Below are positions 1 to 14,435 of a DNA stretch of 64,000 nt, one piece after another. Under the pieces are notes generated by a model, which was not told where the DNA came from, did not search any database, and saw only the letters and a list, made by a program, of their open reading frames with translations. The stretch is taken from positions 186,001 through 250,000 of the forward strand of contig LATX02000174.1 of assembly GCA_001466705.2 (NCBI GenBank), read 5' to 3'. Each line of letters starts with the position of its first letter. Within the stretch, counting starts at the first letter, position 1. A program made the translations under genes and the position numbers. The stretch is from Moniliophthora roreri (taxonomy: Eukaryota; Basidiomycota; Agaricomycetes; Agaricales; Marasmiaceae).

Positions 1-1361
1 TCGACGTGAAGGTATCCACCCTTCAGGATTCGTCTTTTGATCGAATAAAGCAATCCGCTCGTCGCCTAATACGCAAATAAACAGTTCGTCCTGCCCAGTA
101 AAGGATCTCCAGATCCGTGACTGTAGCACAACATCTTCAGCTTCCAGAGTGTTGCGTGGCACGATTAATGAGGTCCTTTATCATCCACTCACGAACCAAT
201 TCGCCTGTCGACGTGTTGTACACAGCAAGCTGCTCTTCATTAAATGAATCGTAGTGACTGCTGATTGCGTATACAAACCCCCCATTAAAGGATGACCGGG
301 AGGTCCTGCCCGGGAGGGAGATGGATTGAAGGCTAGTCTCATTCTTCGCGTGCCATATGTGGTACACGAGCCTAGCCTGAGTAGCTTCGTAGGTAAATAT
401 ACCCGCAAAGCCGCCATCCGGGGAAAAAGCGACCCCGAAACTAAAGCGTGTCACTTGCCAGTCGATATCATCTGGGGCTGGGAGAAGGAAGGTGTTCGAT
501 TTTGCCCGTGGCTGCATCCTTGATCATTATACTGGGGTGTGTGTCTTCAGAAAACATAGCAACGAACGAGCGTCCCAGTTCTGATACGTTGGCGAAGTGA
601 GCCGGTATCTGCCCGTCCAATGGAAGACTAAACAGTTGTCTTCTCTGGGATCCTCGATATCGATCTCCACCAAGCTGGTTGTAGAGCTGAGATAGTTGGT
701 GTACATGAGGTATTTGCCATCTGAGCTTGACGGAAGGCTACAATCAGAAATTGGCACCACTTCCAACGCCCGTCCATGGCCAATATCGGAAACCGTGTGT
801 CCCGGATCATCGTAGATAATAGGCCATCCAACGCTCGGGAGAGATCGACTGGAGGCACGCGCTCCGACTCCTCCCTCAGGATATCTCTGTACGCTTCGTA
901 CGTCCTGTTCTTCATCATCTCCACTCCATGACTGGATCGCTTCTCGGACTCCAAGTCAAATTCTGCCCCCTCACGCCATATGACGACACGACAAGCTTGT
1001 TCCTCGCCCCGAATATCATGCTTTGAACGCCATATCGTTCAGATACAGTGAGCACCCGTCCATCCATGCTTATCGCGAGATGCCCTGCCATGCGACCAGG
1101 GTGGGTAGTGCAGGGTTCGTGTCTCCTTTCCAAGGCAGGAATCTGGATACATCCTTCCTCGCCCTTTTTCTTTGGATGGCTGGGAAGGAAAGACAGCGGT
1201 GAAGGTAGTGGAATATCGAAGTCAAGTGTTTCTGGGTGGTAATCGGTAGATAATCGGGTATTGACTCTATTTTCAGTGTTATAGTTATGAGGAAGAAAGG
1301 GAAGTAGAGGTGGGAGATAATCATATTTGACTAGCGTTCCTCGAGTGAGCCTTTTATTCAA
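1..1361 (-). pseudogene. decayed beta-propeller-like gene, 3' end outside window
   Basis: Minus-strand coding-like blocks follow one another in conserved order but in changing frames. They include a stretch with IYDDPGHTVSDIGHGRALEV and SSSDGKYLMYTNY (about 640-850), then FGVAFSPDGGFAGIFTYEA (137-517), then RIWRSFTGQDELFICVLG and RIALFDQKTNPEGW (1-136). The blade-like spacing of phrases such as 'FSPDGGFAG', 'VYNTSTGEL' and 'IALFDQKT' suggests a WD/quinoprotein-like propeller. At least three frame changes have no credible intron between them, for example near 480-540 and 150-180, so I read it as a pseudogene. Undetected introns are the alternative. The upstream limit is only the longest open frame. 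Confidence 0.45.
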
Positions 1362-1480
1362 CTTTGATCAAGAGAGCGGGAGCATCGAGACAATGGTCGT
1401 GGGTACACCCGCATCTGAATCAGCACTACAATGTTCTTCTTGATCATTCGTCGTGACCAAACCCGTATACCGGATCCACG

Positions 1481-1771
1481 TCAGATGAAGGAAGTTTCAT
1501 GAAGCTTCTTCAAGTGTCTTGTTCTAGAAATTGCGGAAAAGGGAATGATCATTGCGAGGGAATGGCATCCAACCAAGTGATATCTGACGAATTCTTCATG
1601 GTATGACACGGGCTCCCTCCGTCGAACATTGACCATTGCTGAAACAGCCAGTATTGATTTGATGAGTAAACATGCAAAAACTTGAAAATAGAGGCGCACC
1701 TCAAAAACAGGAAGCAAAATTCTCCGTCTTGTACCCTGAATCCAGCCTTCCTGGAAACAAAAAAGGTTCAA
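1481..1771 (-). other. unrecognised 96-codon open frame downstream of the Rpp14-like gene
   Basis: An uninterrupted minus-strand frame, MNLFCFQEGWIQGTRRRILL at its start. I do not recognise it. A possible splice acceptor (tttccag) lies just before EGWIQGTRRR, so part of it could be an exon of an unseen transcript or 3' UTR of the neighbouring Rpp14-like gene. No domain or supporting neighbour is visible. Confidence 0.15.
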
Positions 1772-1839
1772 CGATCAATCAACCAAGAAAAGAAAGCTAG
1801 CCAGAACGCACCAATCACCGAGCTCCGTTCATAACTCTC

Positions 1840-2222
1840 TCAGAACGTAATGTCAGATGGCGCCAGCAGCGTTGGTAAAAATCCTGAATCCTTCACCACT
1901 CTCATCTCTGGACTGCTTGTATTGGATGAAGTCACGGCAGCCATGATTGCTTTCGCATCTCTGTGAGATCTCTTGTGTCAGCAATGTGTCCTGACTTAAA
2001 ACCGAGTACTCACGAAGCATTCGCCCGGAGAACGACGTCCCTCCCATTTACCGACAAGATATCAAGATATATAGATCCCATGGCGACTCCAAATGATTCA
2101 TGCAAACAATTCTGAAGATTCTGACGAATTTTAAGCTCGTTTGAGTCAGAGGATAGGCGAAGGTGGATATAATGGCTGTGGTTCATGGTCAAGCGCGTCT
2201 CTTCCACTCTGACCGCGACCAT
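1840..2222 (-). CDS. RNase P/MRP subunit, Rpp14/Pop5-like family
   Basis: A two-exon gene: exon 1 is complement 2014-2222, exon 2 complement 1840-1960. The donor is GTGAGT and the acceptor CTCACAG; spliced length is 330 nt (109 aa). The order HYIHLRLS, then FGVAMGSIYLDIL, then VVLRANASDAKAIMAAVT, then MRVVKDSGFLPTLLA follows human Rpp14 (HYMKVCLEF, FGEVDAALPLDIL, AILRICSS..LWSSLT, FRVIQVSPFLLALS). That family forms the small alpha/beta protein subunit of nuclear RNase P/MRP, which matures tRNA and rRNA. The first ATG is used; a second in-frame Met, 13 codons in, is also plausible. The length suits the family. Confidence 0.7.
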
Positions 2223-3456
2223 CTCTATCGTATCTCTACCTACATATTTGGCTCCAGTTTCACCGGTCTAGGCTATTCTTCGGAGAATATGGGATTCTTA
2301 AGTATAGCGGTGAGTCTACTACTACATTTTCTATCCGCTGTAAAACTAGATTGACCCTTGCAGCCTTCATTTGACGGATTCGGCCCTACCTGTTATCGAC
2401 GCCCCCGGTGAACTCGCAAAGCGTGAAAGCTGGGAAACTTGATCCATATTCCAAGAATTCAGGCACGCAGTACGAAATAAGACGAGGTGGTACCAAATGC
2501 GACTGATAAGCGTGGCCGAGGCCCGAATCTGATGGAAACATCCAGGAATGTACAATCCTATCTCTACGGTCCACCAGTGCATGTCGGGATTAATGCAGCC
2601 ACCATATAACCCGACATGAGTTTACTTGATTGAAGGGGAGACTGCTTCTGCATTAGGCCAAGACCTTTCAGCAGTGCCAGTGTCAACGGGTTCTTGGTAC
2701 CGCGCGGTATGTACTATAAATATCACTTACACCTTCGAATTCCTCCTGATTCGGAATCTGTGCCTCTTATCCTTCTGAATTGCTCAGCTCAGATTGCAGG
2801 TCGCTCAAGTAATTCAGTCAATATTATCACACAGGTTCGACTTGTATTCGGTCTCGGATTCAACCTCCATTTATAGTCCCTGTTCGCATTCATTCGAATA
2901 TCCATATCCCCCTTAGTTACTACACATCATGGACAGTGGCAGCAGGTGGCAGTCACCGGTCAGATGGTACTCGCTTGGTCGCGTGCACCACGGCTTTCCG
3001 ACTTCATCCCATATCGCGAGAACTCATATCCACAAAGCGCAAAGCAGGATCTTAGTGAATCGTTTGGCCTTGAATCAAATGAAGCGGATTGAAATGTCTT
3101 TCATCCAGGTCCATCCACTGAAGTCCGGTATCGCCTTTGGAGGTGTGGTTCAGGAGTGATGGCGTCCCGTAATACGCCGCTCGCGTTCATATGCTCTATC
3201 AACACGCTATCCAAGCTTCTATCACGAGTCTTCACGAGGTTCGCAGTCTCTCGTGTCTCATCACGTCTGTTGTGGACGCTGATACCCGAGAAATCACCTT
3301 ATCAAATTGAATGCCACCATTTCCCTCCTGGCCTATACGGACCTGAGAATCCGCATTTATAAAGAAACGAAGCTTCACGCTACCCCCTCTAAGGTCACCT
3401 GGCGAGGTTTCCTGACCGTCTACTCCATCCCCTCCGGACGTAGCCCTCCTGAAACC
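2223..3456. other. intergenic, no supported gene
   Basis: Short open frames occur on both strands (for example 2386-2574 minus and 2929-3159 plus), but none has a recognisable motif, family length or consistent splicing. The stretch probably holds the divergent promoters of the Rpp14-like gene (minus) and the OPT transporter (plus). Confidence 0.4.
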
Positions 3457-6400
3457 ATGGCCACCGACTTGGTAGAAACGCTTTCCAAGACGCCGCGGTC
3501 CCCTGGCGCGGATTCATTCGACGACGAGAAGGAGAAGATTTCGGACCTGGGCGATATCCCTGTCGCAGAGAAAGTGAAGCTCAACCCGAACTGGGACATT
3601 GGAGATGTCTACGAAGATGTTCGACCAATTGACCTGGGCTCAGATGGGAAAGAGAGGCCTATTGGTACGCTTCGTTATCTCTGGGACTACGAGACACCAG
3701 CTCACGCCGTCATTGCCTTTGCAAAAATAGATACGGCAGACGATTGGGCTCTCCGACTGATCTCCTTGGAGGTAAATTAGGATTACTATGAATGGCCAAC
3801 AAGTACTGATACTGTGGTATAGGATGATCCTACTCAGCCCGTTTGGACATTCCGACTGTGGTTCACGGCAGTCGGTTTGTCATGCTTCGGCGCTGTCCTC
3901 AGTCAGATTTTCGTATGTCAAACCTGTACCCCAAGTCGTTCATGTGCTCAAAGACGCACTTCCTTTCCAGGCTTTCCGTCCTCAGACCGTCTATGTATCC
4001 CAGCTCTTTCTCCAAACAGCTGCTTATATTATTGGGCGTTTCTTGCATGTCATAATTCCTGGGCCCGGAAATCCGAATCCACGCTTCCAGACAGCCGATA
4101 CCGTTTTCTGGAGATTCATGAACCCCAGCAAGTTCAACATCAAGGAGCACACTGGGATCCTTATCATGAGTGCAGCAGCGACCCATGGCGCATTGGCTAT
4201 CAACATCTTCGCGGCTGATGATTTGTATATCCTTTTACTACCCAATTGTTCATGCGCGCTAAATTACCCTCTCAGGTTCTATGGATACACACCAAACACG
4301 GCTGTCGCTGTCTTCACCCTGTTGGGGAGTCAACTGCTGGGATATGGTTTGGCAGGTATGCAAGTTTCCCGTCCAACCGTGTCCTTTGGCTAACTCGGGC
4401 GTTCTTACAGGCATGATGCGAAGTTTCCTCGTCTATCCTACATTTTCCGTATTCCCTAACTTGATGCCCACTGTCCAAATGATGGATGTCTTGCATCGTG
4501 GTCAGGAAAACCTCCTTCAGCAGAAACGTATCAAATTCTTCTGGGTTCTCTTCGCTGGAATATGTACGTTCCATTCTATATTCTGCGGGTAGTTTTGATT
4601 TAACTAATGCACCATTATAGTTGTCTGGGAATGGTTCCCTGAATACATCGCGCCTCTGTTGACCGGAATATCAGTGTTCTGTCTTGCCCGCCAAGATAGC
4701 GCTTGGGTGACCAGAATCTTTGGAGGTGCTGCGGGTAATGAAGGGCTCGGCTTATTCTCCATATGTTTAGGTATTCGCTATTGATTCTAAGAAGGCTCCT
4801 GCTAAGCTAACGAACCTCATTCCAGACTGGAACTACGTTGGTAGCGGCGGCGCAGCGTATGGCGCACTCTTCCAGCCAATTCAGACCCAGCTTTCGAGCT
4901 ATGGTGAGTCCGAATCCACCCGTGAACCCTACACTTGCTAATGCACCACTTTCGCAGTTGGGATGTTGATTTGCATGTGGGTTTTATGGCAAAAATCGAT
5001 GGATAGTCCTTACTGACTAGGCGCAGCCTTACGCTCGTTGGGGTTTACGCCAATAATGTCTGGCACGCTCAACGCTTCCCGTTCTTGAGCCAGGTGTGTT
5101 ATCTCTCTTCTACCATGAGGCTCAAGGGTGTTAATGTTTTTTAAACACAGCTTTTATTCCGAGAGAACGGTAGCAGATACGACCAGACTATGATTCTTAA
5201 TGATGATTTTACGCTCAATGAGGAAAAGCTCGCTGCTTATGGATTGCCTTACTTCGCTGCCTCCCAGGCTGTAACGAAAATCGGATACAGCTTATCCTTT
5301 GGAGCAACTAGTATGTCAACCAAACACCATAGGCGACAACTTCGGCTGACTATTCTTTGGACAGTTACTCATATCATCATATGGAATGGAAAGCAATTGT
5401 TGGAAGCTGTCAAGTCTGCTAAAGTAAGTTCACCAGCTTGGGCTGCGATGCCTTTGACTGAAAGTAATACTGTACATCAGAGCGATGCAATCGTAGATGG
5501 TCAGCGGATCTCGTCGGCCTCTATTCCGTCCACTGATACATCATCTACCTACAGCCCATTATGAGAAGATGAAGGCGTACAAGGAGGTGAGTTATCTCGT
5601 AAATGGGAAATACTTCAAGGCTGACCCATCACCGGTAAGGTACCGTTCTGGTGGTATACGGCGATGTTTGTCATTTCCCTGGCTATTGGCATGGCTACCA
5701 ACTACACTGGACATTCGCAACTTCCTTGGTATGTCGTACTCTTTGTATGGCTTCGATGTCGTTAATCTCTGGCAGGTGGGCTTTCTTCATTGCCGTTGGT
5801 TTTGCCGCGTTATTCTTGCCAATCATCACCTCGCTGTACGCTATTCTTTGGTCCGTCCTCTTTCCTCCGAAGGCATCTAGTATTTTATTGATTTCATGTT
5901 CAGCTTCGTTTGCAATACAGAAGATATTGCTCGAGTATGTGTATTCACTCAGCCACTGTCGCTGTTCTGACCAATGCGCAGATGCTCGGGGCTGCTTTAA
6001 TTCCCGGGAAACCTCATGTCAGTAGCTCTCGTTACACCAGTGACGACTTCTCATTTGAAGTCCTCTCTCTAGGCTACCATGTACTTCACCATGTACGCGT
6101 ACAATTCAACCGAACAAGGACGTTCAATGGCCCGAGATCTCAAAATGGGTACGCTTTGGATGTCGATCGTCTTACCATTGCTGACAGGTATTCTCGTATC
6201 AGGCCAGTACACGAAGACGCCCCCTCGGGTTACCTTCACCATGTAAGTCATACTTGGCGAGCTTCGGTCTTCTTTTCTCATGGAATCCTGCGCAGGCAGA
6301 GTCTTGGCGCCGTCATTGGAGGTATTTTTTGAATGTTCCGAGTTCGATTCGTTGGCGTGACTCAAAGCCTCCCACTAGCCCTCATTAATTTCATCATTAT

Positions 6401-7357
6401 GAAGATTGTTATTTCCGCCAACCGTGAAATTCTTCTCAGCGTGCAAGGAACTAATGTTTGGTCGGGAGCTGTCGTTCAAAGCTTCAACAGGTATGATGGG
6501 TTTTCGCCTCTGAGTCCCCGACGCTGAACGACTTATCCCATGTAGTGATGCGTGAGTGGTTTCATATTTGGTGCGATACTTCCACACCAAATCAACTCGG
6601 TTTCGCAGAATCGCTTGGGGGGCGCTCGCCAAACATCTTTACTCTCCATCCAGCCGATATGGAGTGGGTACCTCTGAAATTAAATCATCGAGGATATACT
6701 AAAATGCTGTTATCACATAGGTCATCCCGCTGTCGATTCTCATCGGTCTCGCTGTGCCCGTCCCATTCTGGTTATTACACAAGAAGTTCCCAACATGGAA
6801 ATTTGATCAAGTTATCACACCCATTCTCACCGCATCTATTGGATACTTCAACGGTACGACGTTTGTCACGGCCAAATGCCTTGAATTTACGGTATTGACC
6901 TCCTGACTGTGGACACTCAGTTGGAATCAACTCCTCTGCATTCACGACGTTCCTTTTGTGCCTAATCAGCCAATTCTGGCTACGCAAGTACCACCCTAGG
7001 TGGTTCAGGAAATACAACTTCTTGTGAGTGGAGCGTGCACGTCGTACAGTCATTACATCATCTCATTATCCATCTTTTTTTTTCTCGCACTTACCAGAAT
7101 GTCCGCCGCGCTTGACGGAGGTGAGTTTCCAACGTGTTCAATTTCAACAGTTCATCTCATCAACTCCACTTTGCTAGGCACTGAGGTCATGGTCTTTGTG
7201 TTCAGTTTCGCCGTACGTTACCTCTTTCCCTTATCCGGTTTTATTGTGCGGCGTTAACATTTTGCAGGTCGGAGGTGCTGGTGGTAAAGTAATTCCATTC
7301 CCGACTTGGGCACTGAACCCGGAAGGCAATCCAGACTATTGCAAGCGGCTCACCTAA
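3457..7357 (+). CDS. OPT-family small oligopeptide transporter
   Basis: A proton-coupled plasma-membrane peptide transporter of the OPT family, split into more than 20 short exons. I start it at MATDLVETLSK because the acidic N-terminus and DVRPIDLGSDGK segment lead straight into the family sequence. Readable blocks are DDWALRLISLEDDPTQPVWT (usual 'TRLISLEDDP'), the segment MNPSKFNIKEHTGILIMSA (family signature 'NPGPFNIKEHV'), FYGYTPNTAVAVFTLLGSQL, FVWEWFPEYIAPLLTG, GLGLFSICLDWNYVGSGGA, the TMs around IPLSILIGLAVPVPFW, and a C-terminus with GGKVIPFPTWALNPEGNPDY before TAA. There are many hydrophobic segments, as expected for 12-16 TMs. Frames connect through GT-AG introns. One stretch around 5860-6040 is hard to splice confidently. 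The gene is likely intact. Confidence 0.9.
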
Positions 7358-7813
7358 GGTTTATTCTGTGACCTGAATATATCATGTATAATAAAGATGT
7401 ACTCGAATACTCGAATCCTATGCTTATCATGCTTATCGACGTTGTGGTTCTGAAGATTCGGCTTATTCCCGCACTGCGCGGGAAGCGAATTTAGATAACG
7501 AATACTTGACGTAATCGAGTTGGTTCAGGTCTTGCAAGGTATTCTTGGGCTCGACGGTGAATTCATATGTACTCGAGCGAGCGGACAGGATGTTTTGCGG
7601 GCGGAACATGCAAGATCCGTCCAGGACTCGTTCATTCTCCAAGTGCACACGACATTGCCGGAGCATCCAAATTTGGAAGGCCTTTTTTAAGGGTCTCGGC
7701 CCTGGCAGATAGGCAGCCTGATCAAATACCATCACCTCCGTCACTGGCTCCCCCAACTCAAGCTTACGCCCCATCTACAATCCCCGTGAAACGAATTTTT
7801 TTGAACAAGAAAT
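7358..7813. other. OPT 3' end / ornithine aminotransferase promoter
   Basis: A spacer of about 450 bp. An AT-rich stretch just after the OPT stop (tgtataataaag around 7385) fits a polyadenylation region. A minus-strand open frame (7463-7774) has no recognisable motif and is treated as chance. Confidence 0.4.
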
Positions 7814-10283
<2,470 letters not shown>

Positions 10284-11989
10284 TCTGTCGTCCCTTTAGC
10301 TATGCTTGTATACTGTATGTAACCGTATCTGTTATTCCTTCCCAGGGAACACCACGTGGCCCCTTGGTGTCAGTGGTGATCCGGTTAATTTTACTGTGGA
10401 AATCATAGTAAGAGGTAGCTAGGCTGGTCTCCCCTGAGACCTTGAGAGAGAATGACTCGTACATATATGAGTGAATTTGATCACGGAAATGATGGTGACA
10501 GGCATAGACAAGAAGAGTTGTTATTTTACTAGGTTTGACGTTCATTTGCAAGGTCTTGGGCTAGGTAAACTGATTCCCTAGCAACACGCTATGCGAACGC
10601 ACCGCAGTTATACTCAAGAATTTTGCTAGTCTTGTGTTTGTTGTAACCAACTGAGGCTTTGGTGACACCTTATTACAGTAATGACACTAGAAAGGATGAT
10701 TTAGGTGGGTTGCAACATTTGCCCTGAATGGTCTAGACCAAGAGACGTCTATTCTACCGAACCTATCCGTTTATCCTCAAGGCAAGGCCACCATCATCAC
10801 TCGAGGTAGCGAGCGCATCTCGGACATTACTCCAGAATCATTTGAATGCTTGTAGACCAGGCGACCGGATATTCAACCATACGCTGATATGTTTTTTTGA
10901 TGCCATCCGACGCTCATCCAATGAAATTTACTGTCTCCAAGTCCATCGGCGTCCGAGTCCAAGTGTGCAAACTTTGTTCCTGTTTATGCTGTACCCCTTT
11001 CTCATCCCCATGCTCTAGAGCCCTACTCATTCAAATCCATGTATCCCACTGCGTCTCTCTCTCCCCTATATCCCCCTCAATTTCCGACTTGTAGCTTTCG
11101 TTCTAAGGACTAGTCTGTACCATCACTCCAAGCTGACCAGATAGATGGTGCTGTTCTGGTACGTGCTATAATTATAATATTACCTGCATCTGACTGACGC
11201 GTAAATCCAAAGTTTATTTGAATGCGACTTCAGTTCTACCCACAATGATTACACCAGTGACATTCAGAAGAAATGACACGTTGATCCACAGGTGTCAGAT
11301 ACTATATCAGAGGCGAAACGAGTCCAGGACTTGCGCGCCATGGGGACTTATGGTTAGGGTATAGGGGCTGTGCGATGTTGGGCGACAGCGGAAGACAGGG
11401 GGAGTTTGTTGAATGGTCCAACCGTTATCAGGTACCGTCAGAGAGTGCGGACGCTTTTTGCGATGGTTCTGAAGGTGTCGTGTGCCATCGGATACACTGC
11501 CAGCAGATTTCTCACCGGGGTTCAACTCAATAGCCTGGCAAACCATCGTTTCGTCAACTCTAGACAAGGACGCGGAATAAGGTCGTACGGCGCACTGTTT
11601 GAGACCTATATCTTCTACTCTTTGACATGACCAGTGCCGGCACAGTTGGACAAATTCAATCGGAGCGCTCGATGTCAGCCATAGCAACCACGTTAATTGT
11701 TTGCAGTTCCTACTGTGGCGAACGCCACTACCGATTCCTAGCTCCTCATGATATCATTCTATCATTGAAGAGGACATGCTGTAGACTAATCTTTGCAAAT
11801 TCTACCGTCTCAACGTATTCTCATCACATACAGGCGCCAGTAACGCTTTTTCAATGTCCCCCCACAACTGATATCAGGTTTGTAGTATCTGTTCATCAAG
11901 GCTACCTAGTGTTCTCTAACCTAGTTTGTGCAACATGCATCTCAATTGCCGTTTGAATAGTCTCAGATGCAGTGCTTTACTTGATCATC
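10284..11989. other. intergenic, no supported gene
   Basis: About 1.7 kb with only short, unrecognised open frames on both strands (longest 126 codons, 11307-11687 minus, with no motif). No repeat structure or RNA gene was seen. Confidence 0.4.
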
Positions 11990-13010
11990 ATGGCCTTTGG
12001 AGACAGTCGGGGTTTGGGTTGACACCCGACAAGGAAGGTTAGCAGGCTACCAACTCGGAATCGGAATTCAAACAGCGGGAACGATGCACGCCTACAGGGT
12101 TGCAATTGTAAGTGTATCATTCCTTAATTATGAGATCCGACTCTAGCGGCTACCAGAAGAGAAGTTCACAAACTATTTGTGACGCCTCTCGTGGGGTTTT
12201 CGGCCTTTTTTCATAAAGCGCTCTTACATTTCTAAATTGGCAAGGCTACACATTTGACGAGCCTAACTGATTCTCCAGGAACCTGAGAACTTGCCGTATG
12301 TTCTCCGCGGCGACTCTCTGTCTCCCCCCTCCACGCCAAAACCTTCACTTTGTTGGCTCGCTCAAGTGCCTTACGGCGAAGTCAATCCTCTAGAACTTTC
12401 TTCAGCAATCCAGGGTAAGCAAAAAGATTGGCCTCTTCCTACATAGAGTATCAAAGTGAATTGACAAGAGACGCCAGTAGACATTTGGATAGGCCCGGTG
12501 GTCAATTATCTGCTTGCAAAGATGGAGAGTTCTCTTTCCGCGAAGCTATAAGGAGAGCATCATTCTGTATCGGGGGACATCGCATACTCTCGGACCGACA
12601 CAAGATCTCGCCCTCGAATTGTCATAGTACGGTAGTCAGGCATTCGGCCGGTCAACTCTATTCCAAAGGTTTCATGTTTTTTTTTTTTTGTCTTCGTAAC
12701 CCGAGTTTCTTCTTTCTCTCTCTCTCTCCAGGTTGCCGGCATGTGTGGTCCAATAGCCTTACGGAGACAAAAGGATGAGATTTCCGGAGATCTTACTCTA
12801 TGGGGCTTCCGAATTCGGCGGGCCTTCTGCTTTAATGATCTGCCAGAGTCGGGGCCTTGATGTTAACCAACGAGTCAAGGTCCCCAGACGATACGCCGAA
12901 TCGAAGCATCTCCGGGATATTCAAACGGTATTTTACAAGTCAACTTGGCGCATATTGTGTACGTATGTCTGATGCGGTTATCGCAATTGATGGCAAAACT
13001 TTATCTCCCA
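11990..13010 (+). pseudogene. unidentified gene remnant or unresolved multi-exon gene
   Basis: Three blocks look like exons because they end in good donors and start after good acceptors. A first block (about 12040-12111) reads AGYQLGIGIQTAGTMHAYRV before gtaagtg. A second (about 12280-12414) contains EPENLPYVLRGDSLS and VPYGEVNPLELSSAIQ before gtaagc. A third starts at about 12481 with DIWIGPVVNYLLAKM and soon meets a stop. A further stretch near 12733 reads GMCGPIALRRQKDEISGDLT. I do not recognise the family. The early stop and the lack of an upstream start suggest decay, but a mis-spliced real gene is possible. Confidence 0.3.
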
Positions 13011-13474
13011 AGGTTCGAACTGTAGTTTGACGTATATATGCTGAGCATCAATCAAGCAGTGTTGTGAACATCCAAGTTGTGTGCAAAGACGGTATCTCAA
13101 CCGAGTATTTTTCAGATCCTCGGATGAATGCGTAGCCAGAGCTTAAGCACGATATTGACTTCTTTGTGTTATTAGTCTAACAACCCTGAGGAACTCCATG
13201 GGGGAGAACATAATCCACGGCAGGAGAGCGTCCCCAAAAATTCTGTGGTTATATGCCAACAAGCCTACTGAATCGGAGATCAAGGTAAAAAGCTGCCTTG
13301 TTTCCGTTTCTCTTATTCAAGAAAGTTAGGAGTAGTTATCAAGTAGTACGTACTATAGGTCAGCGAGTATAAGATGGGCGGGAAGGAAACGAGGTGCATC
13401 AGTTTTCACTTGCACCTGTTCACACACATTCTCATATCACTTCTCACCATTTCCTTCGGCCCATCCTGAAAGCG

Positions 13475-13852
13475 ATGTCTTCCGCTCAAGTGAGTGAGAA
13501 AGGCCCCTTTCGCTTCTTATGGTACTCACTCTATCGATTGCAGAACGATAACAGCAATGCGGCGCAGATGGCGTATGACACACCACGAGTGCCAAGACGA
13601 ACACCAATGGCGTGCCAATTTTGTAGAGGTAGCAGAGTGCTTCGTCCATTCGAGCTGTGAGCGTATTGACCCGCCCCTGACAGGACGTAAGCTGAAATGT
13701 GACGGTGGTCGACCATCTTGCGCAAACTGCGACCGCAGAGGATATCCTTGCGTTTACACTCCAGTGTAAGTGACCATCCGCAACCCACTCCCACATTCTC
13801 CTGATGGCTTGAGGTCGTTTTCCTGTCGTTCAGATCCGCAGAGCAAAAGTAG
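13475..13852 (+). CDS. short Zn2Cys6 DNA-binding protein
   Basis: Four exons: 13475-13489, 13544-13628, 13684-13765, 13834-13852, giving 66 aa. Residues about 29-54 are a complete fungal binuclear zinc cluster, CQFCRGRKLKCDGGRPSCAN followed by CDRRGYPC, spaced C-x2-C-x6-C-x6-C-x2-C-x6-C, with the basic RGRKLK loop that contacts DNA. It is preceded by a basic segment, RVPRRTPMA. With this splicing the protein ends six residues after the cluster, without the coiled coil or activation domain of typical factors. An alternative acceptor after a T-run at about 13864 would replace the stop exon and could lead into Arg/Ser-rich coding sequence (GRERGRYIASRRKHL, about 14000-14115), so the 3' end is uncertain. 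It lies upstream of the ALKBH6-like gene on the same strand. Confidence 0.75.
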
Positions 13853-14435
13853 AGTTTTTTTTTTAGGGAGGGGGTTTCGAGGCGAGCCCGCCGGACGGTA
13901 AGATCGAATAGTGACTCTTTCGAAATGTATCCATAGAATTAGACGACAATTCGAACGTCACCATGTGGGGCGTTCTCTATGATCGATGTGTATTGGCAGC
14001 AGATATGGTCGGGAACGCGGTCGATATATAGCGTCAAGGAGGAAGCACCTGGATCAAGATCCAGGTGTCAAGAGTTCATCAACGGCACCAGCAAAGGATG
14101 ACCAAGAGCTCTGAGAATGATATGAAAGGACGGATATCCATCAGCCAAGAGAAAACATGAAAATTTCAAGAAACCCAGGCTTATCGGATCCGTTTGAATC
14201 ACCAAAGGTCATGTCCTTTGAGGTCCGTTCTAGCAACGCTACGAATGCTGTTGCAGTCCTGAAAAGAGGCAAAGTTGTTTGAAGTTCCCGAGATCTAGGT
14301 GTCAATGGAGACAAAGGCAATTGCGACAAGTGCGCTTAGAGCGGAAAAATCCGAATCGGTCGTCGGATTACTCCGAGGCCGTCCGCTGCCTGTACAGCCA
14401 CAAGCACCTCTTAATTTTGAACAGCACACGTCAAG

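Noticed and set aside
5860..6040. Apparent frame breaks in the OPT gene
   Set aside because: Several short introns can explain them, and both flanks are intact family sequence; not enough to call a pseudogene.
11307..11687. 126-codon minus-strand open frame
   Set aside because: No motif, no splice-consistent neighbours; likely chance in a gene-poor stretch.
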